NCBI GenBank assembly: GCA_030141605.1
Contig: JAQGDQ010000899.1
Span: 2,501-66,500 of the forward strand
Direction of reading: 5' to 3'
Length of the DNA stretch: 64,000 nt
Source: Tubiluchus corallicola
Lineage: Eukaryota > Priapulida > Priapulimorpha > Priapulimorphida > Tubiluchidae
The number at the start of each line of letters is the position of its first letter. Position 1 is the stretch's first letter. The notes beneath the pieces are model-generated. The model was given only the letters and a program-made list of their open reading frames with translations, made no database searches and had not been told where the DNA came from. This document shows, in pieces, positions 48,831-59,754 of the stretch. The translations under genes were made by a program, and so were the position numbers.

Positions 48831-49046
48831 ATTCGAATCCCAGCGAGTGATTCTCTTAGGTTATATGGAGTTGATCCAGAGGTACAGATAAACAAGAAAA
48901 AACAAAGTTACAAAATCCAAGACAGACAAAGAAGTGAAAGAAAATTGGAATTGTCAAGGAGAGAAAGGTTTACACCAGGTGGAAACGGTAGAAAGGCTGC
49001 AAAGTCAGCACCACTTCTCAGCAAATTTGCAAAATTAAAGATTTAG
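48831..49046 (+). CDS. Possible terminal exon of an unrecognised gene
   Basis: A plus-strand open stretch of about 70 codons ending at TAG 49046, rich in Lys/Arg/Gln/Ser (RQRSERKLELSRRERF, then GGNGRKAAKSAPLLSKF). Possible splice acceptors precede it: CATGCAAG at about 48821 and AATCCCAG at about 48840. Composition and codon use look more like protein than the surrounding AT-rich sequence, and the tail resembles basic nuclear or nucleolar proteins, but no family was recognised. No partner exon upstream was identified. It may equally be a chance ORF. Confidence 0.25.
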   Translation: MRIPASDSLRLYGVDPEVQINKKKQSYKIQDRQRSERKLELSRRERFTPGGNGRKAAKSAPLLSKFAKLKI

Positions 49047-49451
49047 CTAAATTATGTATGTTCCAAACCTTGGTTTCAAGCGCGAGTGAACAGTTTTATA
49101 CAACAAATTCAGAATGTATGCGCACACGCACGCACACGTGTGTGTGTGTGTATGCAAACTCAACCTTTGATTCAATAGGTTTGCCAGTCAATATATTTAT
49201 TAACATAATATGGGATTATATCAAACTTGTTTTGTACTGTCACTTTCATAGACCAGCTATCTGGGGTTAATGAAATACTCAGATCCATTTAACAAAGACC
49301 AAGAACAAAACCTATTTGATGAGAGTCTGACATCCCATATACATGGCCTCATAAATGTAATACTTTCCTTTTCTTTCAGACTGCAATGCAGTTAGCAGTG
49401 CTTGTAGATCTTGCTACATATCACAACACATTGGTAGTTTTGAAATGGAAA

Positions 49452-49461
49452 TTTATTTATT
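49452..49461 (-). terminator. Two overlapping poly(A) signals at the zinc-finger stop codon
   Basis: On the minus strand the stop codon TGA (49463-49461) runs directly into AATAAATAAA, so the first AATAAA begins at the last base of the stop codon. The 3' UTR would therefore be extremely short if these are used. Confidence 0.6.
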
Positions 49462-50405
49462 CAAGTTACAAAGGCTGAACCACTGGCTTTTGCTTTATGG
49501 ACCGTTCTTTGATGTTGCATAAGATTACTTTGAGTCGTAAAACGATTACCACAGTACGAACATTGAAAGGGTTTCTCTCCTGTGTGTTTGCGCAAGTGTT
49601 TTGTCATGTCACCCTTGAGAAAAGTTTTGTATGTACACATTTTGCATTGCCATTGAGTTTTACTAGGAACTGTTATGCTTTGCATCATTGAATTACTGTC
49701 ACCTGCTGTTACCATCACTGCAGGTTTCTTGGTAGGATTCTTACGTATAGGTGCTTTTTTCATCTTTCCTGGGTTGTGTGCGATGCTTGGTGCAGTGAAT
49801 CGTTTATTCTGAGCAACAAAGGGAGTATGAATAGGCCTTGCATAATTACTACTACAGGATACTAAGCTTCCGGGTGTATTCCAATTATGAACAGAATTTG
49901 GTAATTCAGCTTTTGCAACTGAGTTAATTTCAAATTCACTTTTCACTACGGATGGAGCTTGTCCAGAATAATCTGGAAAGTACTTTTCGAGGTCAATTTC
50001 CTCTATGTCTCCACACAAATTTGCTGTTTTACTAATCTGTTCTGGCGTCATGACACTGTGAAAAGTAGCAAACAAATCTGCACCCTCACATGCTCTTCTG
50101 GAGCTCTCCGCACTGGCAACACTGTTACGTTGCAAACTGATATCTGGCAGTCTACTGGTATCCTCCATTTCCTTTTTTACAAAAACACTGCTGTCATCTA
50201 TTTGGCCTGTAGCAATTCCAAAATCAGGATCTTGGCCCGCACAAACGAGAATTTTACAGTGCCATGCACGAGCATGAGCAAAGAATACTTCCTCAGCCAT
50301 AAAACACTCAGAGCAAGCAGTGCATTTAAAGTAGATGTATTCTTCCATTTCCAATGATAGACCGCAGTCAAGTGAACCTATAAATTGGAAAATGTCACTT
50401 ACCAT
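49461..50405 (-). CDS. C2H2 zinc-finger protein
   Basis: Open frame of 314 aa from the ATG at 50405. An N-terminal C2H2-like finger lies at residues 28-49 (CTAC...H-x4-H). A long low-complexity acidic/Ser-rich linker follows. Two classical C2H2 fingers at about 252-305 are joined by a TGEKPF linker (C-x2-C-x12-H-x3-H and C-x2-C-x12-H-x4-H), ending 9 residues before the stop. It is probably a nuclear DNA-binding regulator; targets are unknown. The start is doubtful: ATG at 50405 is followed at once by GTAAGT, and a good acceptor (CCAATTTATAG|G) lies at 50379-50378. The real protein may therefore begin in an upstream exon, or at Met20 (50348). Poly(A) signals overlap the stop codon. Confidence 0.8.
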   Translation of the reverse strand: MVSDIFQFIGSLDCGLSLEMEEYIYFKCTACSECFMAEEVFFAHARAWHCKILVCAGQDPDFGIATGQIDDSSVFVKKEMEDTSRLPDISLQRNSVASAESSRRACEGADLFATFHSVMTPEQISKTANLCGDIEEIDLEKYFPDYSGQAPSVVKSEFEINSVAKAELPNSVHNWNTPGSLVSCSSNYARPIHTPFVAQNKRFTAPSIAHNPGKMKKAPIRKNPTKKPAVMVTAGDSNSMMQSITVPSKTQWQCKMCTYKTFLKGDMTKHLRKHTGEKPFQCSYCGNRFTTQSNLMQHQRTVHKAKASGSAFVT

Positions 50406-51430
50406 GAAAGATACGACTTGTGATTAGTATATGACAGCAAAGGCAAATTAATCTGTCTGACAGTTTTCTTGCTTTACGTCACTTTGCTACATAAAGAAAG
50501 TCTGTCTCTAGCTAAACTAGTAGGATGCAAGCTACTACTAAAGTCTATTGCTAAAAATGGCTTTGATGACCATTAGTTGATTTTTATTAACTAACTTGTA
50601 TACAACAAATGCCATAATTTTATGAGACTGCTTCCAGCCTGATGCAGACATGCTAGAACAACTCACTCAGTTTATTCTCTAAGTTTTTTGGTAAGAGCAA
50701 CTCGCGAAATCAATTCAAGGCACCCTTTCTGTTATTCAGTTAACAACAGGCTTAGAAATGATGCACAAGTCATTTGCTGGTTTTGTTTGGTTATGCTTGT
50801 TGGAATAATTATCTTATAATTGCTTGATTTTTTGGTTATTGTAATACCTCTTTTCGGATTTATTTCGTTAATTATCTTATAATTAGGTATATCTATTCTG
50901 CAGTACATATTTATTTAATCATTCATATCAATAATGCCATTAATGGGACACCTCGGAGAGTGACGACAGCTAAACATTAGCAATTATGATAGTTCGACGC
51001 CTTGTACACCGCAAAATGACACAGTTTTATACAGATATGCTAAATTAATTTTAATAAAGAAAAAACCTCTAAGCACACGTAACTAAAACTTTATTAAAAA
51101 CAAAACATACAACAGACAGTTTGATTTTACTCAAATATTGACAATAGAGGATATCTTTTGCCTTACTTTGCTTTATTACTCTGAATTTCTGAAAAAATTT
51201 CACTCTCACTTGAAACCAAGGTTCGTAACTACTTTAGTCGAATCTTTTATTTTGCAAATGGCACACTGGCACACTGCTGTTACTCGGCAGGTTCTTGTCC
51301 TTTTCTCATCTCAACCGTTTCCAGAAGCCACAGTAGGTACAAACATTCAGGCTTATCATTGTTACATCACATATCATTACCTCTCTCTTCACCCTTCTCT
51401 CTCCTCTTTTCACTGTCATTGCTACCAAGT
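50406..51430. other. Upstream flank of the zinc-finger gene
   Basis: Its promoter and any 5' exons should lie here (minus strand). No other gene is seen. The ORF at 51138-51521 has no recognisable features and runs into the adjacent transposon. Confidence 0.4.
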
Positions 51431-52588
51431 AGTGGTGAGCATTCGCTACGAGAAAGTTAATACGAATCGAATTTGTGACATTCGAATCGAACCGAATTTC
51501 AGTATTTCGAATGCGAATTGAATTCGAATTGAGTTTGAAAGATTAGTAGTAAAAAGCGGTTTTACAAAGTTCAGCATTTACTTGATTTGTTCTGCACAAT
51601 AAAACCAACCCTTAGTTTGTTAAGATCTACTACCTATAGGGAAACCAAAAACAACCTGGATATCAAGAATTAAAGAAAGACGGGACGATTGTTTAAACTC
51701 AATCTCATTTTTGTTTGCTGTCCAAAATATATATGTTCTTTACCTATAAAAGTTAACAATTGTTTCTAATGTTTGAATAATTAGCTTAGAAAGTTAATTA
51801 ACAGCAACCGAACACAGCTATTACTTACGTCAGAAACTAACCACAGTTTGTGCAATGGCACGCGTCTTCTTCTGCGCATCAAGCATAATTGCATAGGTGT
51901 TACAGTACTGTTTAAATGCATGATGTCACGAAAATGGGCTTTACATCGTATGACGTCAGAAACTAACACTGCAGTTCACGATCATGCTTATCACTATACC
52001 GTCTTCTATTTGTCGCCAACGCGGATATGACAAAAAGGCGCCGCTACCTATCTTAGTAGATTCACTGAGCCGTGCGGAGCTTTGAAAGTTTAACGAAGTT
52101 TGAATATCTGAGGTAATTATTATTTAATTTAAACTTTGATTTAAAATAAGCTATTGTAGTTTTCAATATTTTACAGCATTCTTTATTCTGAACTTGTATT
52201 TACATAATCATCCGGTTTTCCTTCAATAAAGATTTGCAACAGCTGGAACCAAACCTAATAATAGCATCACAGGAATTGAAAATTTTAGCTACAGACAGGA
52301 AGCAGTGGAGTGCTCTAATGAAGGATAGAAACTCTATGTCTACGATATATGTTGAGAGCAACAGAAGAAGAAGTTTGTTAAAAATCTTGCGCAAAAACTG
52401 TAGCTAAATAGTGCTAACTGCGTGCTGTTTCAAACATTTTAATGATAAAGAAGATATGTGGCTGAAATGCTGAATCATTCAAATCTATACTTTTAGATTC
52501 AAGTCGAATTTTGACTAAAAAGACCCGTTCGAATCGAGTTCGAATTCGGTTCGAACGTTCAAACTGAAGCGTTCGATGCTCACCTCTT
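51431..52588. mobile_element. hAT-like element with TTCGAA-rich subterminal arrays
   Basis: Ends are inverse complements: AGTGGTGAGCATTCG at the left and CGATGCTCACCTCT at the right. Both ends carry dense TTCGAA/GAATTCGAAT words within the first 100 bases (51434-51535 and 52495-52575). The interior of about 1 kb has no intact transposase. No clean 8-bp target duplication could be read, so the exact borders are uncertain by a few bases. Confidence 0.7.
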
Positions 52589-55077
52589 CCACAAAGATCG
52601 TTCTCTTTTCTACTAACTAATCTCTGTTTCACTATCAGAGTCGTTCTTACCAGCTTTGGCCTTCGAGAGCTCAACAACACATTGTATAATTATTATTATT
52701 ATAACTAGATAGATAAGCTGCAGTAACGTATATTTTTTTTCTATCCGATATTTTATTGTTGTTTGTCTGACTTTTGTTGACTAGATATTGTAAAACTATT
52801 TTATTGTTGTATTTCGCAGTTTTGTGCTGTAAGCCTTCATTCTTTGTTCGTAATTATGCTGTGTTGGTGAAATCAACGAATTATTATTATTATTATTATT
52901 GTTATATTAATATTATTAATAATTATATTATTAATATAAGCAGAACAGAACATAAAATTATTACAAAAAGCATTGCTATACTGAGCTTTTTTGTATATTT
53001 AAAGCACTCATACATGCGCATCAAGTTTTATTGTAAATATAAGAAGGTTATATTTGCCAAAATCATTTAAAGTCGCCAAATTAATTATATATTCTAAAAT
53101 TCATTCAATTTAATCAGTTCATATATGCTCATCTATGGCTGGGGGACAGAAGGCTAGAGTTTTACTGGATATTGGGTCATCGCGCCCCCACAAAACCGTG
53201 GTGAGTTTGTCAACTACCAGTTCGGTAATCATTTAGAATGGCGTTCAGGTGGTTTTTGCGTCTGTGCTGAAAATTATTATTATTTCGTTTTACTTAATAA
53301 ATATGTGACGATGAACTACATTGTCGATTTTTTGAGATCATGGTGCACAAGTTTTACAGGTATGCGTTTTGAAATTATTCTTGCCTTTGTATCTTACAGC
53401 AAACAAAGATTGGCAAATTATTGATTTCTGGGCGTTTGTGTTTGAGAGTTACTAGTCATCCAGTTTCTAACTAAGCAATAACATGTAGAGTATCACATTC
53501 GAATTTTGTTTCTGCTACCTATCTTCGAATTAAAAATAAATTGTAAAAGGAAAAACTTATTACCAATGTAACCACGAATTAATAAAATTACGGATTGCAG
53601 TGAAATATAGTAATTGGTATTTTTTCAAATATCTTGAATTTTTAATTTTGATTTTGTGTGAAATTGAACTTTGCAGATGTAAACTTCTGTACATGGTGAC
53701 TACTGAATTGTCATTTTAGATGAGTCGTAGAAAGTGTGCATAAATTTATGTTTTCATGACAATGCAAAAAAATTTAAAAGGAAGAAAGGGAAATTAAAGC
53801 ATATCCCGAAGAAATTTCCATACAAATTTACTTAGCATTACACTTACCTATTCGAAAAAAATTGTGTGATTGGAGAAGAAAATTCTTGATAATTTAATAT
53901 GTTCTCGTGCCATCTGGTAAAATGGCACTGCATTGTCATTCCAGTATGCACCATTGGTTCACCAAATAACACATTGATCTTCTTGACAATATAAAGTAAT
54001 TTAAATTTTTGCTTAGTTACTGAAGAGTGTGCGAATGCTCAGATTATTTTTTCAAACTTTATACGATGTAATGTAAACTAGTTTTGAACGTCTTTCCGTT
54101 AAACTGGCTGCTAATAAAGGTCATTGTGGGAGTTTGAATTTACAAGTTTTATACAGCGTTACTGCTAATGCAAGTCCTGTGAGCAATGTTTATATACGGC
54201 ATGCAAGTGATGTAAAATTTTAAGACGAATTTGTTAAGCTTTATTTATGAACTATCTTCTATAGTGCTTGTAAGTTAAAAATAGTGGCAACTCTATCACA
54301 TTTGGTGTTTTAATCTACAGGAATCCCGTCAGCTACATCCTACTCAGTAATTTTGCTTTTCTGCAGTTAGTATAATAAGTTTACTTTGACAGTTTACCCA
54401 TCGCAAGTCTTAACCATCTACTAGCACACTCTCTTTGTTCTAACCTTATTGCAATAACCTTATAATATTAGAATTTATAATTTAGTATATGTTAACAAGT
54501 TAACTTTTATTTCATTTTCTACAATAACAGACAATATTTTAAAACAAACATTAATAATTTAATGTAATAGAAGTATTACTTTTTAGTATTACCCCCTTGT
54601 GTTTATTCTAAATAATATTGCTAAGTGGTTTGTAACTATAATTTATTATTAGTTATTTCAAATATAGTCACATGTACATAGTTGATTGTGAGCGTCCATT
54701 TGTGTGTTTATGTTCACCTGGTAAGAATACCCATCAGTTGTAGAACTATCTGTTGAAATGTCGTTACTGCACTAAAACTACATTTAATTTTAAATAAGTT
54801 AAATCTGTGCACTATAAAGTGTGCCAAATTTCACCTTTAAACGTCAGTAGTGGGCACTGATGTGTTTTGTCAGCCTCTATGTTTGTTTAGAAATGCCCTG
54901 AAAATTAATCCTTTGAATCGTTTGAAAAGTTGCAAAATCTGTTCTGCCCAAGGAGGTTTTATCACTATGTTAGTACCTCGTAATTCTTCCAGGAAAATCT
55001 GCTTTAAATAACATTTGACTACAAAAATTGGTTGTCCAATTTAAGTGAGTTTTAATTGTTTAATTCTCTGTTTTTAG
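52589..55077. other. Region upstream of kinesin-1 exon
   Basis: It is either the 5' intron or promoter of the kinesin gene, or both. It contains an (ATT)n-rich stretch at about 52878-52940 and a diverged dispersed repeat (53760-54260). No conserved coding sequence was found. Confidence 0.4.
53760..54260. repeat. Dispersed repeat, copy 2
   Basis: Diverged partner of 28139-28860: the same blocks occur in the same order and orientation, including TCTTGACAATATAAAGTAAT, GAATGCTCAGATTATT, GGTCATTGTGGGAGTTTGAA and TTATACAGCGTTAC. Confidence 0.6.
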
Positions 55078-55162
55078 GATTTCGTAAACAAATCTCATAG
55101 CAACACTGTAACAGGTGCATCTAAAGGTACATTTCTGTCAGCATTTTTCAACCGTTTCCAAA

Positions 55163-58100
55163 ATGGGCGACAACTCGATCATAGAGCCTCCGTCAGAAAC
55201 GGACTGCAATGTGAAAGTGATGTGTCGCATACGGCCACTAAATGAAACCGAGCTGAAAACTGGAAGCAAGTTTATTATTAAATTTCCACCAAAGACGGAT
55301 GACACCCTAACAATTGGGGTGAGTGATTAATAGCTAAATAAGCCTTTCCATAGTTCCAGTGATTGATGATGATCGTGAAAAGGTCAAATATTAAGTGTAC
55401 TACACAGTGCATTTGTGTGCACTTGACAATGCCTCGCAGCACATGCTATCGTAATCGTAACAGTTTTAACATGTTTTAGCAGCTAGCTAGAACCTTACCT
55501 AGTTCATATTTTTTTGTTCCCAAGTAACATCCTGTTAGTAAATCACTCTCTATCTAATGCATAATTAAGTAAAGTCCATGTAAAACAACTGGCGTTATTG
55601 AACTAATGTGGTAGACAGCTTTGCTTTACCTACACATCATGTATTGAAGACGCATTGCTGTGGTACACTTAACCTTTGACCTACAGCAAAACTGTGAAAA
55701 GGCTTATTACTGCTTAAGATTTTTAGAAATGGCATTTTGTTGCACATGCATAAATTTAGCATGGTATGAGTTATTTTCTGACGTCTCCGATATTAGTCTT
55801 CTTGACTGTTGAAGAAAATTATCTAAACTATGAACACAGAATTTCTTTTATACTGGCGTTCCCCTTTCAAACAAATAAGAATGCTGGCGGCTTTAGACTT
55901 GGTTACTCCAATGAGCTTTAGAATGCTTAACTGTGGGTTTGATCGGTTTATAGCATTAAGTTTAAAATGTTTATTTGTAGGCCCATATAAATTTTGAAAT
56001 ACGGTGTCATATTTAAGGATGGTATAATTATTATTTTATTGTATCAATGATGAATAGTGAACATTGTGAACAGTGTGTAGTTTTTTCCATGTTAACTACA
56101 TCCCGGAAAAGTGTCAGGAACACTTGGAAATAGGGTAAAATTTGTTACTATGAACCTGTATTCATATGATTCCTCTCTTTCATTGTAGTCCCTTACCCTT
56201 CAGTGGTTTGTTTGGGACAATTCGGCAGCTTGTAGAACAAAAGGGAGACTTGCAATTCTTTGTCTGTTTGTAAATTATATAATATTGTAGACACGGGTTT
56301 AATTTAATGTTGTGTTTTGTGCAATACATTTTGCTTACAAATATTTATACAATTTGCGCACCAGATAATACCTGCGATAAATGTTTGGCTTCCTGAGTTC
56401 ACCAAATGGCTTCCCAAAATACGGTACATTCGCAAAGCTCCGACGTCAGCCTTTTTTAAAAACTATGTAGTTCAGGATGAAATTCATTGAATACCAAAGT
56501 TCAGGGACAACAGTCACATTACTGAATGTCAGCATTCTTTAAAACTTAGGTGGTAGACACAATCCTAGGTAATATCTCTCTGTATTATACACACCTACAC
56601 GCTCGCTATTCATGTATTATTATGGGTTTTGTTCTACCAAATGAAACGTAGGTGGTAGACAAAATCCTAGGTAATAATATCTCTCTATATTATACACACC
56701 AACACGCTTGCTATTCATGTATTATTATGGGTTTTGTTCTACCAAATAAAACTTGGCTGGTAGACAAAATCCTAGGTAATATCTTTCTATATTATACACA
56801 CCAACATGCTCGCTATTCATGTATTATTAAGGGTTTTGTTGTACCAAATAAAACTTGGCTGGTAGACAAAATCCTAGGTAATATCTCTCTATATTATACA
56901 CACCAACATGCTCGCTATTCATGTATTATTAAGGGTTTTGTTCTACCAAATAAAACTTGGCTGGTAGACAAAATCCTAGGTAATATCTCTCTATATTATA
57001 CACACCAACATGCTCGCTATTCATGTATTATTAAGGGTTTTGTTGTACCAAATAAAACTTGGCTGGTAGACAAAATCCTAGGTAATATCTCTCTATATTA
57101 TACACACCAACACACTCGCTATTCATGTATCATTAAGGGTTTTGTTCTACCAAATACCACAGGCATCACAATATTTATGTAATCTTGACAAATGCCATTT
57201 TACTACAAAAATAAAGCACAGCCAAGACATAGACATAGAACATTTATTTTCTCTAATTAGTTTAACGTCAAAAGCTTTTTAAATATTAAGTAATTATAAT
57301 CATGGAGCAGGGCAGGGAAGGACCATAGGGTCATCTAGTCTCTTGCCCTTTCTTATAAATAGAAAGTAGTATATTAAAAATTAACGGTGATGCAGCAGAT
57401 AACAAAAACAAATAAGAAAAAAATAATAATAAAAACAGTATAAATGATAAAATTATCCAAAAAGAACTGAAAACAAAAAATAATAAAGTTAGATACTTAA
57501 ATCTAAAGAAAACAATACAATTATTCAGTAATTAGGATTATTATATGTAGTCGTTTCAAATGGGGTCTTATTAACAGGGGAATTTGACCAAGGTTAGTGA
57601 GTAAAGTTAAAAACTGAGAGTATGGAAAGAAACATCTCCGTGTGGACCGAGTTCCAGAATTTACTTGCTACAGTTCATCCTGTTGTGGCTTGCTGTATGG
57701 CAGCCACTGCAGGAATCTTGGTAATCAATAAAGTCTGGCTGGCTTCTTTAATCTGCCCATGGCGACATGGTTGGAATGTTGATACTGGTTGAGTCTACCT
57801 TGCCAGGAAATCGTATATATAAACTCACACCATTATTTATTGCTTTCGGTGGATGTTTGCAGCAGAATTTCCGGAAATGCACGAAAGTTTTAGAAACGAT
57901 CCGATATATCCCTGCGTCGTTGGCATTGAAGTCAAACGGATTACATTACTCTAGGAGAAATTTGTTGATTTGTTTCGATTACATATTTATAGTTTCCGCC
58001 TATATCGTTACCTGTAAGCGGTCATGTTAAGTAGGTTTATCCTCCATCCTTTAGAAAAATGAAAAATGTTTGCGTACATGGGACGCTATGAGATAAAATT

Positions 58101-59754
58101 TGTACATAGCAAGGCTGATTTGCTACGTATGTAAATACTGATAAGAGTTAAAGATAGTTACAGATAGCAAATCAGAGAAAATGTAAATTGTTGCATGCAT
58201 CATTATTTAGCTACATTTTCACAATATTTCTGGGATAAGCATTTAGTGGATTTGAGGAAAATTAGTATGATATGCATTTTATTTTCCATATTAAGAGATA
58301 GTCTATTGTAGTAAATGTTTTTTATATTTCTAAAACTAAAATAAAGTGCCATAGTTTATTGATTGAGAGCTCTGTGAAAACCCTTTAAAGATAAATTAGT
58401 ATTAAGACAGGAGACTGAACATGTAAAATACATGTAGATATTAAGATGGTAGACTGAACAGGTAAAATACATGCAGATATTAAGATGGGAGACTGAACTT
58501 TATAAAATACATGTAGATATTAGGATGGGAGACTGAACTTTATGAAATACATGTAGATATTAAGATGGGAGACTGAAGTTTATGAAATACATGTAGATAT
58601 TAAGATGGGAGACTGAAGTTTATAAAATACATGTAGATATTAAGATGGGAGACTGAAGTTTATAAAATACATGTAGATATTAATATGGTAGACTGAACAG
58701 GTAAAATACATGCAGATATTAAGATGGGAGACTGAACTTTATAAAATACATGTAGATATTAGGATGGGAGACTGAAGTTTATGAAATACATGTAGATATT
58801 AGGATGGGAGACTGAACTTTATGAAATACATGTAGATATTAAGATGGGAGACTGAACTTTATAAAATACATGTAGATATTAAGATGGGAGACTGAACTTT
58901 ATAAAATACATGTAGATATTAAGATGGGAGACTGAACTTTATAAAATACATGTAGATATTAAGATGGGAGACTGAAGTTTATAAAATACATGTAGATATT
59001 AAGATGGGAGACTGAACTTTATAAAATACATGTAGATATTAGGATGGGAGACTGAACTTTATAAAATACATGTAGATATTAAGATGGGAGACTGAACTTT
59101 ATGAAATACATGTAGATATTAAGATGGGAGACTGAAGTTTATGAAATACATGTAGATATTAAGATGAACTTTATGAAATACATGTAGATATTAGGACGGG
59201 AGACTGAACTTTATAAAATACATGCAGATATTAAGATGGGAGACTGAACTTTATAAAATACATGTAGATATTAAGATGGGAGACTGAACTTTATAAAATA
59301 CATGTAGATATTAAGATGGGAGACTGAACTTTATGAAATACATGTAGATATTAGGACGGGAGACTGAACTTTATAAAATACATGCAGATATTAAGATGGG
59401 AGACTGAACTTTATAAAATACATGTAGATATTAAGATGGGAGACTGAACTTTATGAAATACATGTAGATATTAGGACGGGAGACTGAACTTTATAAAATA
59501 CATGTAGATATTAGGACGGGAGACTGAACTTTATAAAATACATGCAGATATTAAGATGGGAGGGATATGTAATATAATTTTTGAGCCAGCTTGCCACTAG
59601 CTTTTTTCTAGTGTCTTTTACGCACCACTTTTTGTGCAAATTTTTTAATATTATTTCTTTTTTTAGGGCAAAGTGTTTTCATTTGACCGTGTCTTCCAAT
59701 CATCATCTTCCCAAGAAGAAGTTTACACACAAGGCGCTCTGGCTATCGTAAAAG
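55163..59754 (+). CDS. KIF5: Kinesin-1 heavy chain (KIF5-type), 5' part
   Basis: Two coding exons: 55163-55318 (52 codons from ATG, phase 0 end) and 59667-59754 (29 codons plus one base). The joined N-terminus has the conventional-kinesin opening: a short leader, [16 protein letters not shown] (first motor-domain strand), then [20 protein letters not shown] and ALAIVK. The next expected segment, DVLxGYNGTIFAYGQTSSGKT with the P-loop, begins with the split Asp codon after the donor AAAG|GTAAAG. It is not found before 64000, so the rest of the gene lies to the right, and intron 2 exceeds 4.2 kb. An acceptor (TTTTTAG|G at 55076-55077) in front of the first coding exon implies a spliced 5' UTR. 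Kinesin-1 is the plus-end-directed microtubule motor for vesicle and organelle transport. Intron 1 (4.3 kb) contains two minisatellites. Confidence 0.93.
56541..57165. repeat. 102-bp minisatellite in kinesin intron 1, six copies
   Basis: The unit carries TGGTAGACAAAATCCTAGGT, AATATCTCTCTATATTATAC, a CTCGCTATTCATGTATTATT segment and GGGTTTTGTT(C/G)TACCAAAT. TGGTAGAC markers lie at 56551, 56653, 56758, 56860, 56962 and 57064; the second unit has three extra bases. The last four units alternate between GTTCTACC and GTTGTACC, which suggests a 204-bp dimeric duplication step. Confidence 0.95.
57200..57352 (-). mobile_element. LINE/SINE 3' tail, family X copy 3
   Basis: Minus-strand element: GGGCAAGAGACTAGATGACC, CTATGGTCCTTCCCTGCCCT, then AGAGAAAATAAATGTTC and a (TATGTC)n tail. 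It is a near-identical partner of 24164-24290 in opposite orientation and follows the 102-bp array directly in kinesin intron 1. Confidence 0.6.
58396..59562. repeat. 40-bp minisatellite in kinesin intron 1, about 29 copies
   Basis: The unit is 40 bases, for example GGGAGACTGAACTTTATAAA followed by ATACATGTAGATATTAAGAT. Variants include AGGACGGG, ATACATGCAG, GAAGTTT and TATGAAAT. The AGGACGGG variant lies at 59193, 59353 and 59513 and the ATGCAG variant at 59221, 59381 and 59541, so the right part has a 160-bp (four-unit) higher-order period. A six-unit block near 58443 recurs near 58683. One unit at about 59161 is shortened by some 10 bases. The array ends about 100 bases before exon 2. Confidence 0.97.

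Noticed and set aside
48825-48850. tRNA gene suggested by a TTCGAATCCC B-box-like word
   Set aside because: No A-box at the right distance and no cloverleaf pairing.
49959-50357. 132-aa plus-strand ORF
   Set aside because: It is antisense to the zinc-finger coding region, which has clear conserved fingers.
56652-57182. 176-aa repeat protein gene
   Set aside because: The open frame follows from a unit length divisible by three inside a kinesin intron; kept as a finding, not annotated as a gene.
58396-59562. CRISPR-like array
   Set aside because: Units are contiguous 40-mers without spacers, in a eukaryotic intron; it is a minisatellite.
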